Counted from the stretch's first letter, positions 46,703-58,466 are shown. The stretch: 64,000 nt of DNA from Siphonodentalium dalli (GCA_032622095.1 CP136069.1:158399043-158463042), one strand, 5' to 3'. Notes: generated by a model not told the origin, from the letters alone. A program made the numbers and translations.

Positions 46703-49700
46703 GTAAATATCACCATTGAAAATGTGAGAATTAGTTTGGCTAATATTTATGGGCCAAATAACGATAACCCAGAATTTTACCATAACCTGCAAAAAGCAAT
46801 TACTAAAATAGGCAATACTCAAATCGTAATATGTGGTGATTGGAATTTGGTTCAAAATCAAACGTCCGATACTTTTAACTATAAACATACAAACAGTCCA
46901 CGCGCACAAGAGGCGGTGCATAGTCTTGTCGATAGGCTCGAACTAATTGATGTATGGAGATCCAATAATAAAGAACTTAAGCGTTTCACTTGGAGAAGAA
47001 AGTCACCTATAAAAATGGCGAGGCTGGACTATTTCCTCGTATCAGATGATATTTTAAGCCAAATTGGAGAGAAACCAAACATACTGCCGGGATATAGATC
47101 CGATCACTCGATTATAACATTATCACTAACATTAAATACTCACCAGAAGGGTCACGGTTTTTGGAAATTTAATCTTTCACTTCTACGAGACAAAACATAT
47201 ATCGATATGATGAATGAGCTCATTGAAACCAATAAGATTCGATACAACTACACTACAGACGAATTAGATAGTTCCCCTCATCATACTTGTAAATGTGATA
47301 TCAGCAAAAGACTTTTTCTAGATTCACTTTTATTGGATATAAGAGGGGCTACCATTGCTTACTCTTCAAACAGAAAACGAGATCGTAAATCAAAAGAAGA
47401 ATCTCTACAGAAAGCTAAATATGATCTTACCGAATTGGTTGATAAGAATGGGTCGGACATTGAACAGAAGGTGAAACTTCTGGATGAGATACAAAAAGTC
47501 GATAACGAGTTAATGGATATGAGAAAGGAAGCTACAATGGGTGCAATGATAAGATCTAGAGCAAAATGGATCGAGGATGGCGAAAAACCAACAAAATATT
47601 TCTTAAATTTGGAAAAGCGTAATTATATATCCAAAACCCTGACCAATCTGATAGACTCAAATGGGAAATTATTAACCTACCAAAATGACATTATTAAAGA
47701 AGCTCGTAACTTTTATCAAACTTTATACGCTTCAAAATGCACTACTCAATCCGAGACACATTTTGCCACTTTCGACAATAACGTTTTGAAACTAAATAAA
47801 GATATTTCAGATAGTATAGAAGGGCCAATCACCATACATGAACTGTCTGCAGTATTAAAACAAACAAAGAATGGTAAGACATGTGGATTGGATGGATTTC
47901 CGTATGAATTTTGGAAATTTTTCTGGCGAAAGCTTGGGCCTATTTTATGTGAATCTCTCAATGAGTCCTATAAATCAGGAGAGCTCTCCATTACACAAAA
48001 ACAAGGAATTATAACTCTTCTCCCCAAAAAAGACAAAGACAGACATCTTCTAAAAAATTGGAGACCGATTACCTTATTGAACAGCTCATATAAGCTGGCA
48101 TCTGCATGTATAGCTCAGCGGATGAAACAAGTTCTCCCCCATATCATTAACGAGGACCAAACGGGTTTCTTGAAGGGCCGATACATAGGAGACAATACAC
48201 GACTGATTTATGATCTTATATACCAAACTAACTTGAAGAAAATTCCTGGCCTCTTACTACTTTTAGATTTTGAGAAAGCATTTGACTCTGTATCGTGGAA
48301 ATTCATGCACAAATGTCTTGAATTTTTCAACTTTGGAGAAACGATAAAAAAATGGATTTCAATATTTTATACGAATATTAACTCTTCCTTACTCATAAAT
48401 GGGCACATATCACAATGTTTCACACTAGGTCGAGGCTGTCGGCAGGGCGATCCTATATCTCCGTACATTTTTTTGATTTGCGCAGAAATCCTAGGTCTCA
48501 TGATTAGAAATAATAAAAAAATCAAAGGAATTACCCTCGATGGTTTTGAATTTAAGTTAACGCAGTACGCAGACGACACGACACTTATTCTAGACGGTTC
48601 CGAAAGTAGTCTGAGTGAGGCTTATTCCACCCTAAATGCCTTTGCTAAAATATCGGGACTCAATCTCAATGCGAGTAAGTGTCAGGCGTCGTGGATTGGA
48701 TCAATGGTGGGGCGGCAAGAAAATATATGTCCGGACCTGCATCTCACATTTTCTGACTCATTTAATCTTCTTGGAATCAACTTTAATACTACTTTAAACA
48801 AAATGTCGATTAATTTTGAAAATAAGCTGAATGAAATTAAACGATTAACAGAAACATGGAATCATCGACTACTTACCCCATTTGGTCGTATAACAGTTAT
48901 AAAATCCATCATTATCCCCAAATTAACTCACCTATTCATCGCATTACCTAACCCCAACAACAATTTCATGACCAAACTCGAAAAAATACTATTCAATTTT
49001 CTCTGGAATTCCAAGCGGGACCGAGTAAAAAGAAAACTCGTCTGTCAAGACCACTCTCACGGTGGAATGAAAATGGTAGATGTAAACAATTTCCTCATGT
49101 CAATGAAAATAACTTGGGTGAGACGATTGTTATTGAAAAGTTCAAAATGGACACCCCTAACCGACCTTCCTATCACCAAAGACCACCTATTTCTGACATA
49201 CAACCATGCTTTTCTAAAAAACAAAGCTAATGTCGTGAACAATCCTTTCTGGCATGACGTACTACTGGCTTTTGCAAATATGTTAGAAAAAAATAAGAAA
49301 CAAAATCGATTTCAGGCATGCACTGTTTGGAACAACCCCGATATAAAACTGGAAGGACATACCATTAATTTTTTTTCATGGCAAAAAAAAGGAATTATAT
49401 ATGTAAATGACTTGTTTCAAAGAGGTGGCATATTACACACAGAACAATCTTTATTCGAATGTTATCATATACGTACAGATTTTCTGACAATGAACAGCAT
49501 CCGCCAACAAATAATAGCTATGTCACAAAAGCTCAACCAACCCTTATTTCGTATTGAAAGCCCTTTCCTTCCAAGTAATTTTGTTATCCCATTGAACAAT
49601 ACTCATGGTGGACAGGACTTCTACAAAATTTTAAATTCAATGAATATCGTACCAAAATCCCATACAAAATGGCAGGCTGAATTTGAGGATAATGACATTC

Positions 49701-50629
49701 AATGGGAAAACTACAACCGGCTTGCTTTCACCACGACGCCTGACACGAAAATGTGGTGGTTACAATATAGAATTAATCATAGAATACTTTCCACAAAGAA
49801 ATTTCTTAAAATGGTCAACCTAGAACAAAATGATTTATGTAATCGCTGCGGCACAACATCTGAAGATATATCCCATATTTTTTGGGACTGTCCGCTTGTA
49901 AAAAACTTTATAAATGATGTTACTATTTGGTGCAAATCAAATGGTATCGCCTTGTTAGCCACAAGAAAGATTGCAATTCTTGGATCCCTATCAATGGGCG
50001 GTAACTCTATGATGAATCTGTTTTGGCTACTGATAAAACAATACATATACAAAACTAAATTTAATCCTGATATGTTATCACTAAAATCCTTTCTATCAGA
50101 ACTACAATCTAGATATTTACAGGAGAAATTGTTGGCACAGTGCCAAATGAAATTACCCTCTTTTGAGAAAAACTGGTTTTTAATCATTGAAGCTCTTAAC
50201 AAAACGTCAGAAGCAAACAAACCATGATGTATCAAAATATCGTTCCCGAGGAATAAGTGCCGAAAAACCGCCGAGTTGACCCACCAGAAAGGGAAAAAAC
50301 TTATTTCAACATCAATCAAAATCCCATTATACTCAGCAAAGAGCTATATATACACAATTAATATCTTATAAGCCTTGAACCTACCGATATTAGCTCTTTG
50401 ACTAAACATATGTCTAACATAGCCTGCGGGACCCATACCAGAAACGTGTATAATTATAAACTTGTCGCGATGAGTGAAAGAGCATGTGAGCGAAAGGATG
50501 TATGCAAGTTACTGATAGACTGGGGATGAAAGAGTTAGTGTGTGATCTTTTTTTGCAAATCTTGTTACAATATTTATATACATTTAATCTTGATCAATAA
50601 AAACTTTAAAAAAAAAAAAAAAAAAAAAA
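46703..50629 (+). mobile_element. 5'-truncated L1/Tx1-like LINE with poly(A) tail
   Basis: A non-LTR retrotransposon insertion. The coding frame is open from 46703 (codon after a stop at 46700-46702), runs to 50227, and is followed by a 0.38-kb 3' UTR, a polyadenylation signal AATAAA (about 50596) and an A-run at 50608-50629. Truncation removes ORF1 and the first half of the endonuclease. I could not identify a clear target-site duplication. The long undamaged frame and intact tail indicate a recent insertion. Confidence 0.92.
46724..50227 (+). CDS. LINE ORF2: endonuclease (C-terminal half) - reverse transcriptase - zinc knuckle
   Basis: A frame of 1167 codons counted from GTG 46724; the true start is lost and the frame is open from 46703. 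Residues 1-150 are the C-terminal half of an APE-type endonuclease: NIYGPN (7-12), GDWN (38-41), RLDYFLVSD (about 101-109) and SDHS (about 126). The N-terminal catalytic part is missing. Reverse transcriptase motifs follow: NWRPITLLN (about 446), QTGFLKGRYIGDN, LLLDFEKAFDSVSW (about 512-525), GRGCRQGDPISP (about 569) and the catalytic YADD (about 615). A C-terminal C-x2-C...H-x4-C knuckle, CNRCGTTSEDISHIFWDC, is at about 1039-1056. The gene copies LINE RNA into DNA at a nicked target. The domain order and motifs place it in the L1 clade, probably Tx1-like. No internal stop or frameshift is visible. Confidence 0.93.
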   Translation: MRISLANIYGPNNDNPEFYHNLQKAITKIGNTQIVICGDWNLVQNQTSDTFNYKHTNSPRAQEAVHSLVDRLELIDVWRSNNKELKRFTWRRKSPIKMARLDYFLVSDDILSQIGEKPNILPGYRSDHSIITLSLTLNTHQKGHGFWKFNLSLLRDKTYIDMMNELIETNKIRYNYTTDELDSSPHHTCKCDISKRLFLDSLLLDIRGATIAYSSNRKRDRKSKEESLQKAKYDLTELVDKNGSDIEQKVKLLDEIQKVDNELMDMRKEATMGAMIRSRAKWIEDGEKPTKYFLNLEKRNYISKTLTNLIDSNGKLLTYQNDIIKEARNFYQTLYASKCTTQSETHFATFDNNVLKLNKDISDSIEGPITIHELSAVLKQTKNGKTCGLDGFPYEFWKFFWRKLGPILCESLNESYKSGELSITQKQGIITLLPKKDKDRHLLKNWRPITLLNSSYKLASACIAQRMKQVLPHIINEDQTGFLKGRYIGDNTRLIYDLIYQTNLKKIPGLLLLLDFEKAFDSVSWKFMHKCLEFFNFGETIKKWISIFYTNINSSLLINGHISQCFTLGRGCRQGDPISPYIFLICAEILGLMIRNNKKIKGITLDGFEFKLTQYADDTTLILDGSESSLSEAYSTLNAFAKISGLNLNASKCQASWIGSMVGRQENICPDLHLTFSDSFNLLGINFNTTLNKMSINFENKLNEIKRLTETWNHRLLTPFGRITVIKSIIIPKLTHLFIALPNPNNNFMTKLEKILFNFLWNSKRDRVKRKLVCQDHSHGGMKMVDVNNFLMSMKITWVRRLLLKSSKWTPLTDLPITKDHLFLTYNHAFLKNKANVVNNPFWHDVLLAFANMLEKNKKQNRFQACTVWNNPDIKLEGHTINFFSWQKKGIIYVNDLFQRGGILHTEQSLFECYHIRTDFLTMNSIRQQIIAMSQKLNQPLFRIESPFLPSNFVIPLNNTHGGQDFYKILNSMNIVPKSHTKWQAEFEDNDIQWENYNRLAFTTTPDTKMWWLQYRINHRILSTKKFLKMVNLEQNDLCNRCGTTSEDISHIFWDCPLVKNFINDVTIWCKSNGIALLATRKIAILGSLSMGGNSMMNLFWLLIKQYIYKTKFNPDMLSLKSFLSELQSRYLQEKLLAQCQMKLPSFEKNWFLIIEALNKTSEANKP

Positions 50630-51419
50630 TTTCGACAATGTTTTCTTAAAATAAGATTTATCTGTTCTTGGATACGTTTTAGCACCAAGACCAGTCAGCA
50701 GACTGAGCCTATATAAGAACAGACAAAAATAATAAATGAACAAATCAAAGTTATCATGGTGCTTTGTGTGATTGATTACGGTTCAATTTCATTTCAGTCG
50801 CAATGCCATATCACTACTAGGAACCAAATCAAGTGGTCAGGAAATGTATATCGAATTAACTGTGCATAAAGCGGACAGTTGATGATATGAAATCTACATG
50901 ATATACTTACTAAAAGAACATTGATGATAGGTTTTATCAACTAGGAGTGATGAGTATATATTCAGGAACAGACTAGTGTACTGTGCAAATATAAATATTA
51001 AGCCACGCATAAGTTAGCATACAACTACTCGTGAAATAATAGTACTTGTGAACTATCAACTGTAAATAGTGCATTTATAAGGCTACAAATTAAACTATTC
51101 AAAGTGTTGGCAATATCTTAAATACTAGTTTAGGAATCTGGTGTAAACCTTAATAATATAATCAAGTTGAATGACACGTGATTGGGTGTGAAAGCAGTCT
51201 ATATTGAACTCAATTGAATATTCTACCCATAAATATTGTTTTCTGCCTTTCAAATTGTAGCGTCATTCTTCAAGCATTGTGTCGAAATTCTTGATCGCAA
51301 ATATCAACTTTCATAATGTTTTAGATACTTCGATGACTATATGATTAGTTCGCTCCACCCGAGCACAAATATTTATCTCATATATATTCTGTTATTACGT
51401 TGCGAGTGATACACTGTCC
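50630..51419. other. no recognisable gene
   Basis: AT-rich sequence after the LINE tail. No open frame of note. Confidence 0.4.
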
Positions 51420-51620
51420 GTCTGATTGCTTGAATCAACACATCTCATTTTGTGACAAAACGAAAACTGTGCGATGAACAGCAATTGTATAATTATTTGA
51501 GTATGTTAAGTTGTTTCTCAGCCCTAATTTTCGGTACTTTGAATTCATAGTCCAAAACGGCACACGAATGGTCGTTAGATGAGCTTACACCGAGACAGTT
51601 TGAATAATTATATCGTGAGA
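51420..51620 (+). repeat. dispersed repeat shared with 56280-56460
   Basis: Shared blocks in order: 'ttgtataattatttgagt.tg'-like sequence, 'aagttgtttctc', 'tttgaattca' and 'caccgagacagtttgaa'. No coding content. Confidence 0.55.
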
Positions 51621-51850
51621 AATTAGTTTGTTCATGAGCTGGGCAGAACACCGTCCACATATAATTGCTCGTGTAATTAACATGGCATAGCCATACTTTT
51701 GAGACTTAAGCCACATCAAATGGATACTTTGACAGACAGACAGATATACTGTAAAATAAAGATATATAGCAGTTATTGACTGCAACTTTGGAAGAGATGG
51801 CAGGGATTATTATCATTCTTTTAATCGACATGCTGAATATATATATATGT

Positions 51851-52006
51851 CATCAACGTCATTTTTCGGTTGATCTATGAGCGTATAGACCGATCAGTAG
51901 ACGAATAACATACTGTATAATTCCGCGAAGAGGATTATACTAAGTATGTTATTCGTCTACTGATCGGTCTATACGCTCACAGATCAACCGAAAAACGACG
52001 TTGATG
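51851..52006. repeat. near-perfect hairpin, about 70-nt arms
   Basis: 'catcaacgtcatttttcggt...gaataacata' is mirrored by 'tatgttattcgtctactgat...cgacgttgatg'. The centre 'ataattccgcgaagaggattat' keeps partial pairing. A (TA)n run lies immediately outside the left arm. Confidence 0.9.
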
Positions 52007-53785
52007 GCTTATAATTACAACTATAACACTTTATTTTCAGCTATCTACTATTAATCCATCTCAGAAAATTAATTTCCAAAACATGATTTTCCGTTGGACG
52101 ATCTCAAAATTTGGTTGATGGGCCGAAAATAAATTGGCCGAAATTGTCAACGAGCAACTTCGTCAAGCAAACTTTCCGAAAATAAATATTTACGCTTCAA
52201 CTTCAATTATCAGTAATGAACAATCCATGATAAAAAGAATTACTTGTTTGGCTACGATTTACGTTTAAAATGACTCAACAACAACCCAATAATTACCAAC
52301 ACACACAGAGTCGAATCCGCGATCTCCGGTAAAATTATTAACTCCAGACCAGTCATCATCATCATTTACATCATGATCATGGCCGGTGTAATTTGTAAAC
52401 AAATGCCCTGATCATATCTAATGTGCTCATGACAAATGTCATGTCATTATCGTTGTAATAAAGCTGAAAAATGTTAAAAGGGTTGTAATCGGGTAACACA
52501 TTTTATTTATTTCCAATAAATTTTGCCATGTTGATCAGCCTGATTTAGGTTACAATACACCAAATAGAAATTAGTAGAGTGATTTCCCCTGGGACCCCCA
52601 AGCTAGGATCAGCATAAAAAAAATTCTGGCAGCCGAATGGTCAATGATACATGGATGAAAATTGCACGAAAAAATGCACAAACGTGTTTCCCGACGAGAA
52701 ACATCAAATATAACCACACGGTGAACAGTTACGGCTGTCAAATTGGCGAATAATTTATGGGAGGGGTTGGTGTTTTTTTCGATGTCATTTTTTCTCAATT
52801 TTAAGGGTAGTGTGACGTTTGTCAAACTGCAGCGAGATCGAGATCGTTGACAAGTACTTTTGAGCACATTTTCTTGTGTCTAAAAGGACGTTCTTCAATT
52901 TTTTATACTCGTGCAGGGTCAAAGCTTTCATGCGAATACAGGCCAGCAGTATTTGTTAACACTGAGGCCTTTGCAAATCATTTGGTGTATTGTAACCTTT
53001 ATGATAAGTTGTGTTCACAGCAGTAACTATACACGTTGTCGTAGACGCTTTTTCGAAAATTGGACAAATAAAAAACGCGGCACGAACTTTGAGTGTTCAA
53101 TCGAGCTTTACAGAAACATGAATATACGGCTGAAATGAACAGACATAAGTATAGTATAGTGTAGATAAGAAGCAGAGACATGGAATATAGACATAGACTA
53201 CTTGTTCAAATGTTTCTAACATTGAGTTTTCGAGTTGTTTTTTCACTGAAATTCTAATGGAATTCTCGTTCCGCGCTTTCGCGTCATCCGGGGACGTCGT
53301 GTGGGGCGACGGTTATAGACTCGCCCAATTTTCTTAAAGTGTCACTACGCGATGTGACTCGTCTATTGCAAAGTCAATGCACTGATAGACGCAGGTCACG
53401 CGGTAGCCTCTCGACCAATCAAATGCCCGCATTTCGACGAAAACGAAAGTAGTTGTAATTATATACTATTGTACAGCTTCAAATATGTGTGTACCCATGC
53501 AGCGCATTTCCAACATCAGGTTCAACAAATAATTGAGTTTGTTATTTGCTTGAGTGCATATGGTTGTTGTCGAAATGCATGTATTCAATACAATAAAACT
53601 GTTCAATCTTGCAGTAAATAACGATGTGTGGTAACACAAAGACCCCCTGGGGTGACCCCATTCACTAGACCTATTGTAGTGCAGGTTGATATAGTGTCTG
53701 AGAGACATTTCGTTTTACAAACGTAGTTCCATGATAATCGATAGATGCAAGTTTTAATGGAAGTTAACATTATTTTCGTGTTTTA
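52007..53785. other. no recognisable gene
   Basis: Frames at 52571-52867 (minus), 52911-53138 (plus) and 53466-53708 (minus) lack motifs. The part directly below 53786 is the 3' flank of the lectin-like exon. Confidence 0.35.
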
Positions 53786-54059
53786 TTAGCATAAAACAGT
53801 AAGCAGAGATGGAGTAGTTTGCTCACGTTCGGGTGACGATGCTTCACAAACGAACTTCTTCTGTTGGTAGCAGTCATTTTCCCAAAGTATCATTTCGGGG
53901 TGAGCGTTGCTCCCAGATGTTCCAAGATGCACACACGTTTTTTGCGAGTCGAAATGGCCGATGAAGTACCCAAGACCATCGACAGTCTCACATGTATTCC
54001 ACATAGCAGCAAATCCACTGGAGTCGCCAACAATTCTAGCTCCAACATGTACATGTAGA
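53786..54059 (-). CDS. terminal exon of a C-type-lectin-like gene (partial)
   Basis: Minus-strand last exon, 90 codons plus stop. The acceptor 'tgtgtatattacag' (AG at 54061-54060) sets the start and leaves one base to finish a codon (phase 2 intron). The product contains FAAMWNTCETVDGLGYFIGH, CVHLG, and then MILWENDCYQQKKFVCEA, which matches the C-terminal signature of C-type lectin domains (C.....W.d..C....fvCE). A short Ser/Glu/Thr tail follows (SSPEREQTTPSLLTVLC). No EPN/QPD or WND calcium triad is evident (WEND instead), so sugar binding is uncertain. The stop codon overlaps a minus-strand AATAAA (gcTAATAAAA), so the 3' UTR would be very short. The N-terminal exons, expected above 54.1 kb on the same strand, were not found. 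Confidence 0.52.
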
Positions 54060-54830
54060 CTGTAATATACACAAACATATATTTGATCATTTAGCATACA
54101 GCATACGATCCGTGCGCCCACGAGATACAAAGATTCATATATTTTATGCATGTCAGTTGAATCTCATGCCGTTGCTTTATATTCTACGCATCCGCATATA
54201 TTGTACTATTTTAACAAAATGTTAATTCGATTTTATCAATTGTGTACCAAGAAAACCTATGCCCTTATTAGTTCCTTCATACATAATTGTTTGTCATCAG
54301 TTCTTCGAAAGAAGGAGGTCAGTCCCAATTTCGAGATGTTTCAGTAGCATACAGAAAGCAATAAAATTGTTGGATTCTTTTCTTTTCTTTTTTCTGAAAA
54401 TACCGGGTTTTTTTTTTTTTGGGGTAAATGTTCTAAAGATGTAGTCATTTTGGATGGTGTTGGTATTGCCGCTCAACAGCTTTTTCAGATATCCCACACC
54501 AATAAGTACAAGAAAACCACACTAGTTGGACAATGTAATACCGTAATAGACACTGCATGGCTTGAGAAGTAACACATATTTAGCTCGTCTCTGATGTTGG
54601 CGGCCATGAATGTATGTCCTTATTTTTCGTCGAAAACACAATTGCCTGTTAAGCCAACAAATAGGAAATACAGAGTAGACAATATGTTTACACTTCCGGG
54701 TATGTTGTCCATTTGGGTGTCAGTGCAGGGGAAAGTGTATCATCTATACATACAGTTTACAGAATAGCGAATGTGAACATTTATGTCTTTAAATTGAAGT
54801 TCTATGATAAAATAATTATCACGGTGAGGC
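54060..54830. other. intron or 5' flank of lectin-like gene, nothing recognised
   Basis: Includes an A/T homopolymer tract near 54380-54420. No exon with a lectin signature seen. Confidence 0.4.
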
Positions 54831-55061
54831 ATGTATAAACATTGCTGGTACATCGTCTGCTCGAATGTGCTGGAACCATTGGGTGTGACCATGTCGGGAT
54901 TTAGGTTCTTGCAGAACACGAATATGTATGCATTCGGCGAAATGTTTTCTCGTGGTAGTGGAGTGGCCAAATCCCAACAGTGGTATGATACCACAAAAAG
55001 CGAAACGGGTCTTAGTTTTCGAGGTAGCCCTATCGTCGGTAGAAAACATTTTCTGGATGGT
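54831..55061 (+). CDS. weak candidate exon, unidentified
   Basis: An open frame from ATG 54831 with clean codon choice, including FRFLQNTNMYAFGEMFSRGS and AKSQQWYDTTKSETGLSF. It ends at a donor-like GGATG/GTAAAT (from 55062). I recognise no family. The minus strand is also open over 124 codons, so the direction is uncertain. It may belong to a gene that continues to the right, but no partner exon was found. Confidence 0.2.
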
Positions 55062-55396
55062 AAATCTATATAGTTTACGAACATTGTTCTCGGTCTTGTA
55101 AAAGTTTGTGGCATCTATGTATTGTAAGACTATTTGTGAAGGTACCTTACCGACAAATTAGCCTATTTCCAATGGTAATACGTAATTGGTTAATAGGGCA
55201 TTCACATAACAATATACACAGCGATATATTAATGTTATGGTATGGTATATCGCAGTTTTCGTATTGGCTTTTCTACACTAATGTTTGGAGACGTAGCTGT
55301 TCTTCTAGCCTAGTGAAAATCAAATCAATTGGATTAATTATCTCGAATGTTGAGTTTTGCGGATATTGTCATTTTAAGTTTTTGCTATATTCCTTT
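55062..55396. other. no recognisable gene
   Basis: The 109-codon plus frame 55106-55435 overlaps the SINE fragment and lacks motifs. Confidence 0.4.
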
Positions 55397-55458
55397 TCTC
55401 GTCGTTATATGGCTTTATTGCTAAAACGATGTTAAACCCCAATCAATCAATCAATCAA
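55397..55458 (+). mobile_element. extremely 5'-truncated SINE with target-site duplication
   Basis: Only the last 62 bp of a SINE: 'tcgtcgttatatggctttat', 'tgctaaaacgatgttaaacc', then (CAAT)n. It resembles the 3' end of the copies at 23843-24129 and 40171-40437 ('gacgataaacccc...'). A 13-bp repeat, gctatattccttt, flanks it (55384-55396 and 55459-55471). The truncation at the 5' end with intact tail and duplication shows target-primed reverse transcription. Confidence 0.85.
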
Positions 55459-55471
55459 GCTATATTCCTTT

Positions 55472-56279
55472 CCCGAAAAACAAAGGTTTGATTGGCACGT
55501 GTTATACCATGTATGCGTTCGTTGAAAGAAGAGCTTGTGGTCAGGCCAACTCTTAACAGTGCGGTGTGCTGACAATTCACTCATGTCACATGTGATGGTG
55601 ATACATAAGCTATTATTAAGTCATTGATAATAGTTGTCATATGTATGTGTAAAATATGACTTTCTTTCCCATTCTCCCCATTTAAGTAGATAGTTGTTGA
55701 AAATAATAAATGCAATAACTCTTTCTTTTACGACTATATACCAATTTCGAAAATAGCTTAAATTAAAAGTGAACAATGGGTAGCAATTGTCGTTGTCCCC
55801 CGATTTTTTCAAAGTTCGCAGCACTCTAAAATGAATTTCAGCCGTCATTCCGTCCCTCCGAATGTGGGTACCTTAACTGTGAAATGAACTCCTCCTACAG
55901 TAAAGTTCGAATACTATTTACCTAAAGCTTCGGGACATTGTAACTGACACATTGAAGATGTGCAACAGGTATTGTGTTGGCGGAAATTGTTGTTTTTATT
56001 TTAGAGTTATTGACCCCTTCTCGACTGAGTGAATATACACGTTGGTCCCTAAATATTCAGGACATTGAACGTCTCAACCTCAGTTGTCAAGTTATGTTTT
56101 GTGAGTCATAGTTTCCAAGAGACGACTTTTTTAATCGTGTCGGATCAGAGATGTCGGACCTTTCTTCTGATACAGATTGTGAAACTGAACGAAAACATCA
56201 TTGGTCACATGTGTTTTGATTGAAACATTGTCCATGTTCTCTGACTACTGGTGTCTATACACTTCGTAGCTGACAAAAC
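55472..56279. other. no recognisable gene
   Basis: No supported features. Confidence 0.4.
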
Positions 56280-56460
56280 GCAGATGCAGTGCGTGCTCAG
56301 CTGACGGACGATGTCCAGCAATATTTGTGTGTTAGAATGTGGATATTGAAGTTGTTTCTCGGCTGTAGTATTTTGTATATTGAATTCAGACCCCAATGGA
56401 ACATGACCATTCCATTTCTGAACGTTCACCGAGACAGTTTGAACATGTCTTCGGTTCTGA
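56280..56460 (+). repeat. dispersed repeat shared with 51420-51620
   Basis: See the 51420-51620 entry. Here the phrases are 'gaagttgtttctcggctg', 'tattgaattcagac' and 'caccgagacagtttgaa'. Confidence 0.55.
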
Positions 56461-57694
56461 GCAATTCATCTGATCGTGTCCTGTAGCGGAGCACCATACA
56501 AATATAATTTATTTTCTCTTGCAAATCTCTTCAACACGACCCTGTTTTATGGCACTTAAAACATCGTGAATGGATGGCACGAATTTATATTCAGTGAAAG
56601 TTTCATGCATTTAACTCTGATGGGTGTTGAGAACGGCTGCATGTCGTGTTGTGTAACAGTATTGTTAACCACAAACTGTGTTGACATTATTATATATTCT
56701 AATACACTTAAGCCAATATACCCCCGGAAACATCACATATTTGCGGGGGGTTATTAATCGATAACCTGTCGCAATGTATAGTCCGGTTCACTACTTCAAT
56801 GTTAGATATTCCTACGCGCCAATATTGCCGTCAGATGAATTCCTAATCTCGGCCATGCCAATCCATCCCCGCTCACTGTTCCGTTTCTCTTCATGACGTC
56901 ACACTTACGCAGTACATGCCGGCGACGTCACGAAGTAGATATATAGAGTTGGCGCCCTTGCTACTGACTTCCGTTACTAGCTCGTTGCTATATAAACAAA
57001 CCAGTGGCGTCGCTTTTGTCGAAATTTGACAGTCAGTACATTCGCCCTGTACACATGTACTTTCAGAAAACACAAAACACCACACCGTTATATCCTATCA
57101 ATGTCAGTGTCTCGATATCATTTGACCAAATTTCTTGACATGAAACCGCGACAGACACGGCGTGAAATACATCGCATTGAGTAAACAATTTCAATTCAAC
57201 TGTTCAAGTTCGCGGTAAAATCAAAACCGCAATTTGTAAGTGGTAAACATCTGAAAAAGTCATGAGGTACATGCAGAAACTAATTGTTGTGCATATTTAT
57301 TTATATTTTAGGTGGCAATTTTTCATGTGAATCAGCATTTTTAACGATAAGAGCGATGCTAATTGGGGGACTATATTTAATCCAGCGCATTAAAATTAAA
57401 ACAAAAAGTCGTGAATTGGCTGAGTGTTTTCTATGTCTGCACATTTGATCGATAATTACAAGGCATTTGTGTGTCGATATAACGTTTAAAGTTCGAAGAG
57501 AATTAGAATCACTGTGTAGGATCTATTCCTAGGAATGTGGTGCTCTCCCGAGCAATATTTACGTGCTTAGCGAGCAAATATTCCGGTGTTCTGTCACATT
57601 TTGCTCACTGTGCGACAGAGATAACATGCGTGGGTAATAAACACGCGTTTTAGTAATCTTTTAAACGCAAATATTGGACGAATGAATACGAGAT
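56461..57694. other. no recognisable gene; part related to the 61-kb hairpin
   Basis: Around 57040-57095 'attcgccctgtaca' and 'caccacaccgttat' match the right arm of the hairpin at 60973-61142, so a fragment of that element lies here. Upstream of 57695 could hold the promoter of the small candidate gene, but no core-promoter motif is decisive. Confidence 0.4.
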
Positions 57695-57712
57695 GGACGT
57701 GCCAAAGAAGGT
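57695..57712 (+). CDS. possible first coding exon of a small two-exon gene
   Basis: ATG GAC GTG CCA AAG AAG (MDVPKK) ends directly at a consensus donor AAG/GTGAGT (57713). The phase (0) matches the acceptor of the exon at 58621. On its own this is weak evidence; it gains support only from the frame match. Confidence 0.28.
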
Positions 57713-58215
57713 GAGTAATATATGTTGTAATATTATGCCACTATATTGGCATACTGCCCAGTAATATAAATAAATTACTCAATATTTTGCGTTTTTTTGG
57801 AAATTCGTCACTTCAACGGCGTATTACCGACGTAATACTGAATACTGTATATTGTAACTGTGTATGCCTGTTCCTCAATACATTCCTGAAGTCAATGCAA
57901 CATGAAAATGTCATTAATAACATACCAAATCGAAGAAAACGACCATAAAATAGGTCTACATGTGTATTCCGGTGGTTTACTGAGTAATTCCGGTGCTTTG
58001 TGAGTTGAATAATCGTTATTCCGGTGCTGTACTGAAAACTCAGCTGGCTGAAATTATTTGTTAAGAAATTATAATACAAGCCATGCCGGGATACAAATGA
58101 AGTAGCTCACCCGTTCTGTAGTTAATATAACGTTAATTATTTTGACAATACGCTTATGCTCACAACATAGTCAACTTAATAAACTATATATAATAAAGAA
58201 CATACTATATTATAT

Positions 58216-58218
<3 letters not shown>

Positions 58219-58282
<64 letters not shown>
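58219..58282. repeat. (AT)n microsatellite
   Basis: About 64 bp of uninterrupted AT dinucleotides. Confidence 0.98.
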
Positions 58283-58284
<2 letters not shown>

Positions 58285-58466
58285 GCACTTTGGGAGACAA
58301 AACAATGACATATGAATACTCGTTATTCAGTAAATAATTAGATGTTAGTTATGCCTACATATAAATATTGGCGTGTATTATGGATGCTATAAGAACACCA
58401 TATAATGTATTTTCCTGCTGACATTGCGGGGACAGTTTGTCAAAGAATAATGCAAGTTATAAATGG

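Noticed and set aside
49777-50319. 180-codon minus-strand frame over the LINE 3' end
   Set aside because: It is a shadow of the LINE ORF2 and has no motif of its own.
51851-52006. microRNA precursor
   Set aside because: The stem is far longer and more perfect than a miRNA hairpin and looks like the other foldback elements. Without small-RNA data no miRNA call is justified.
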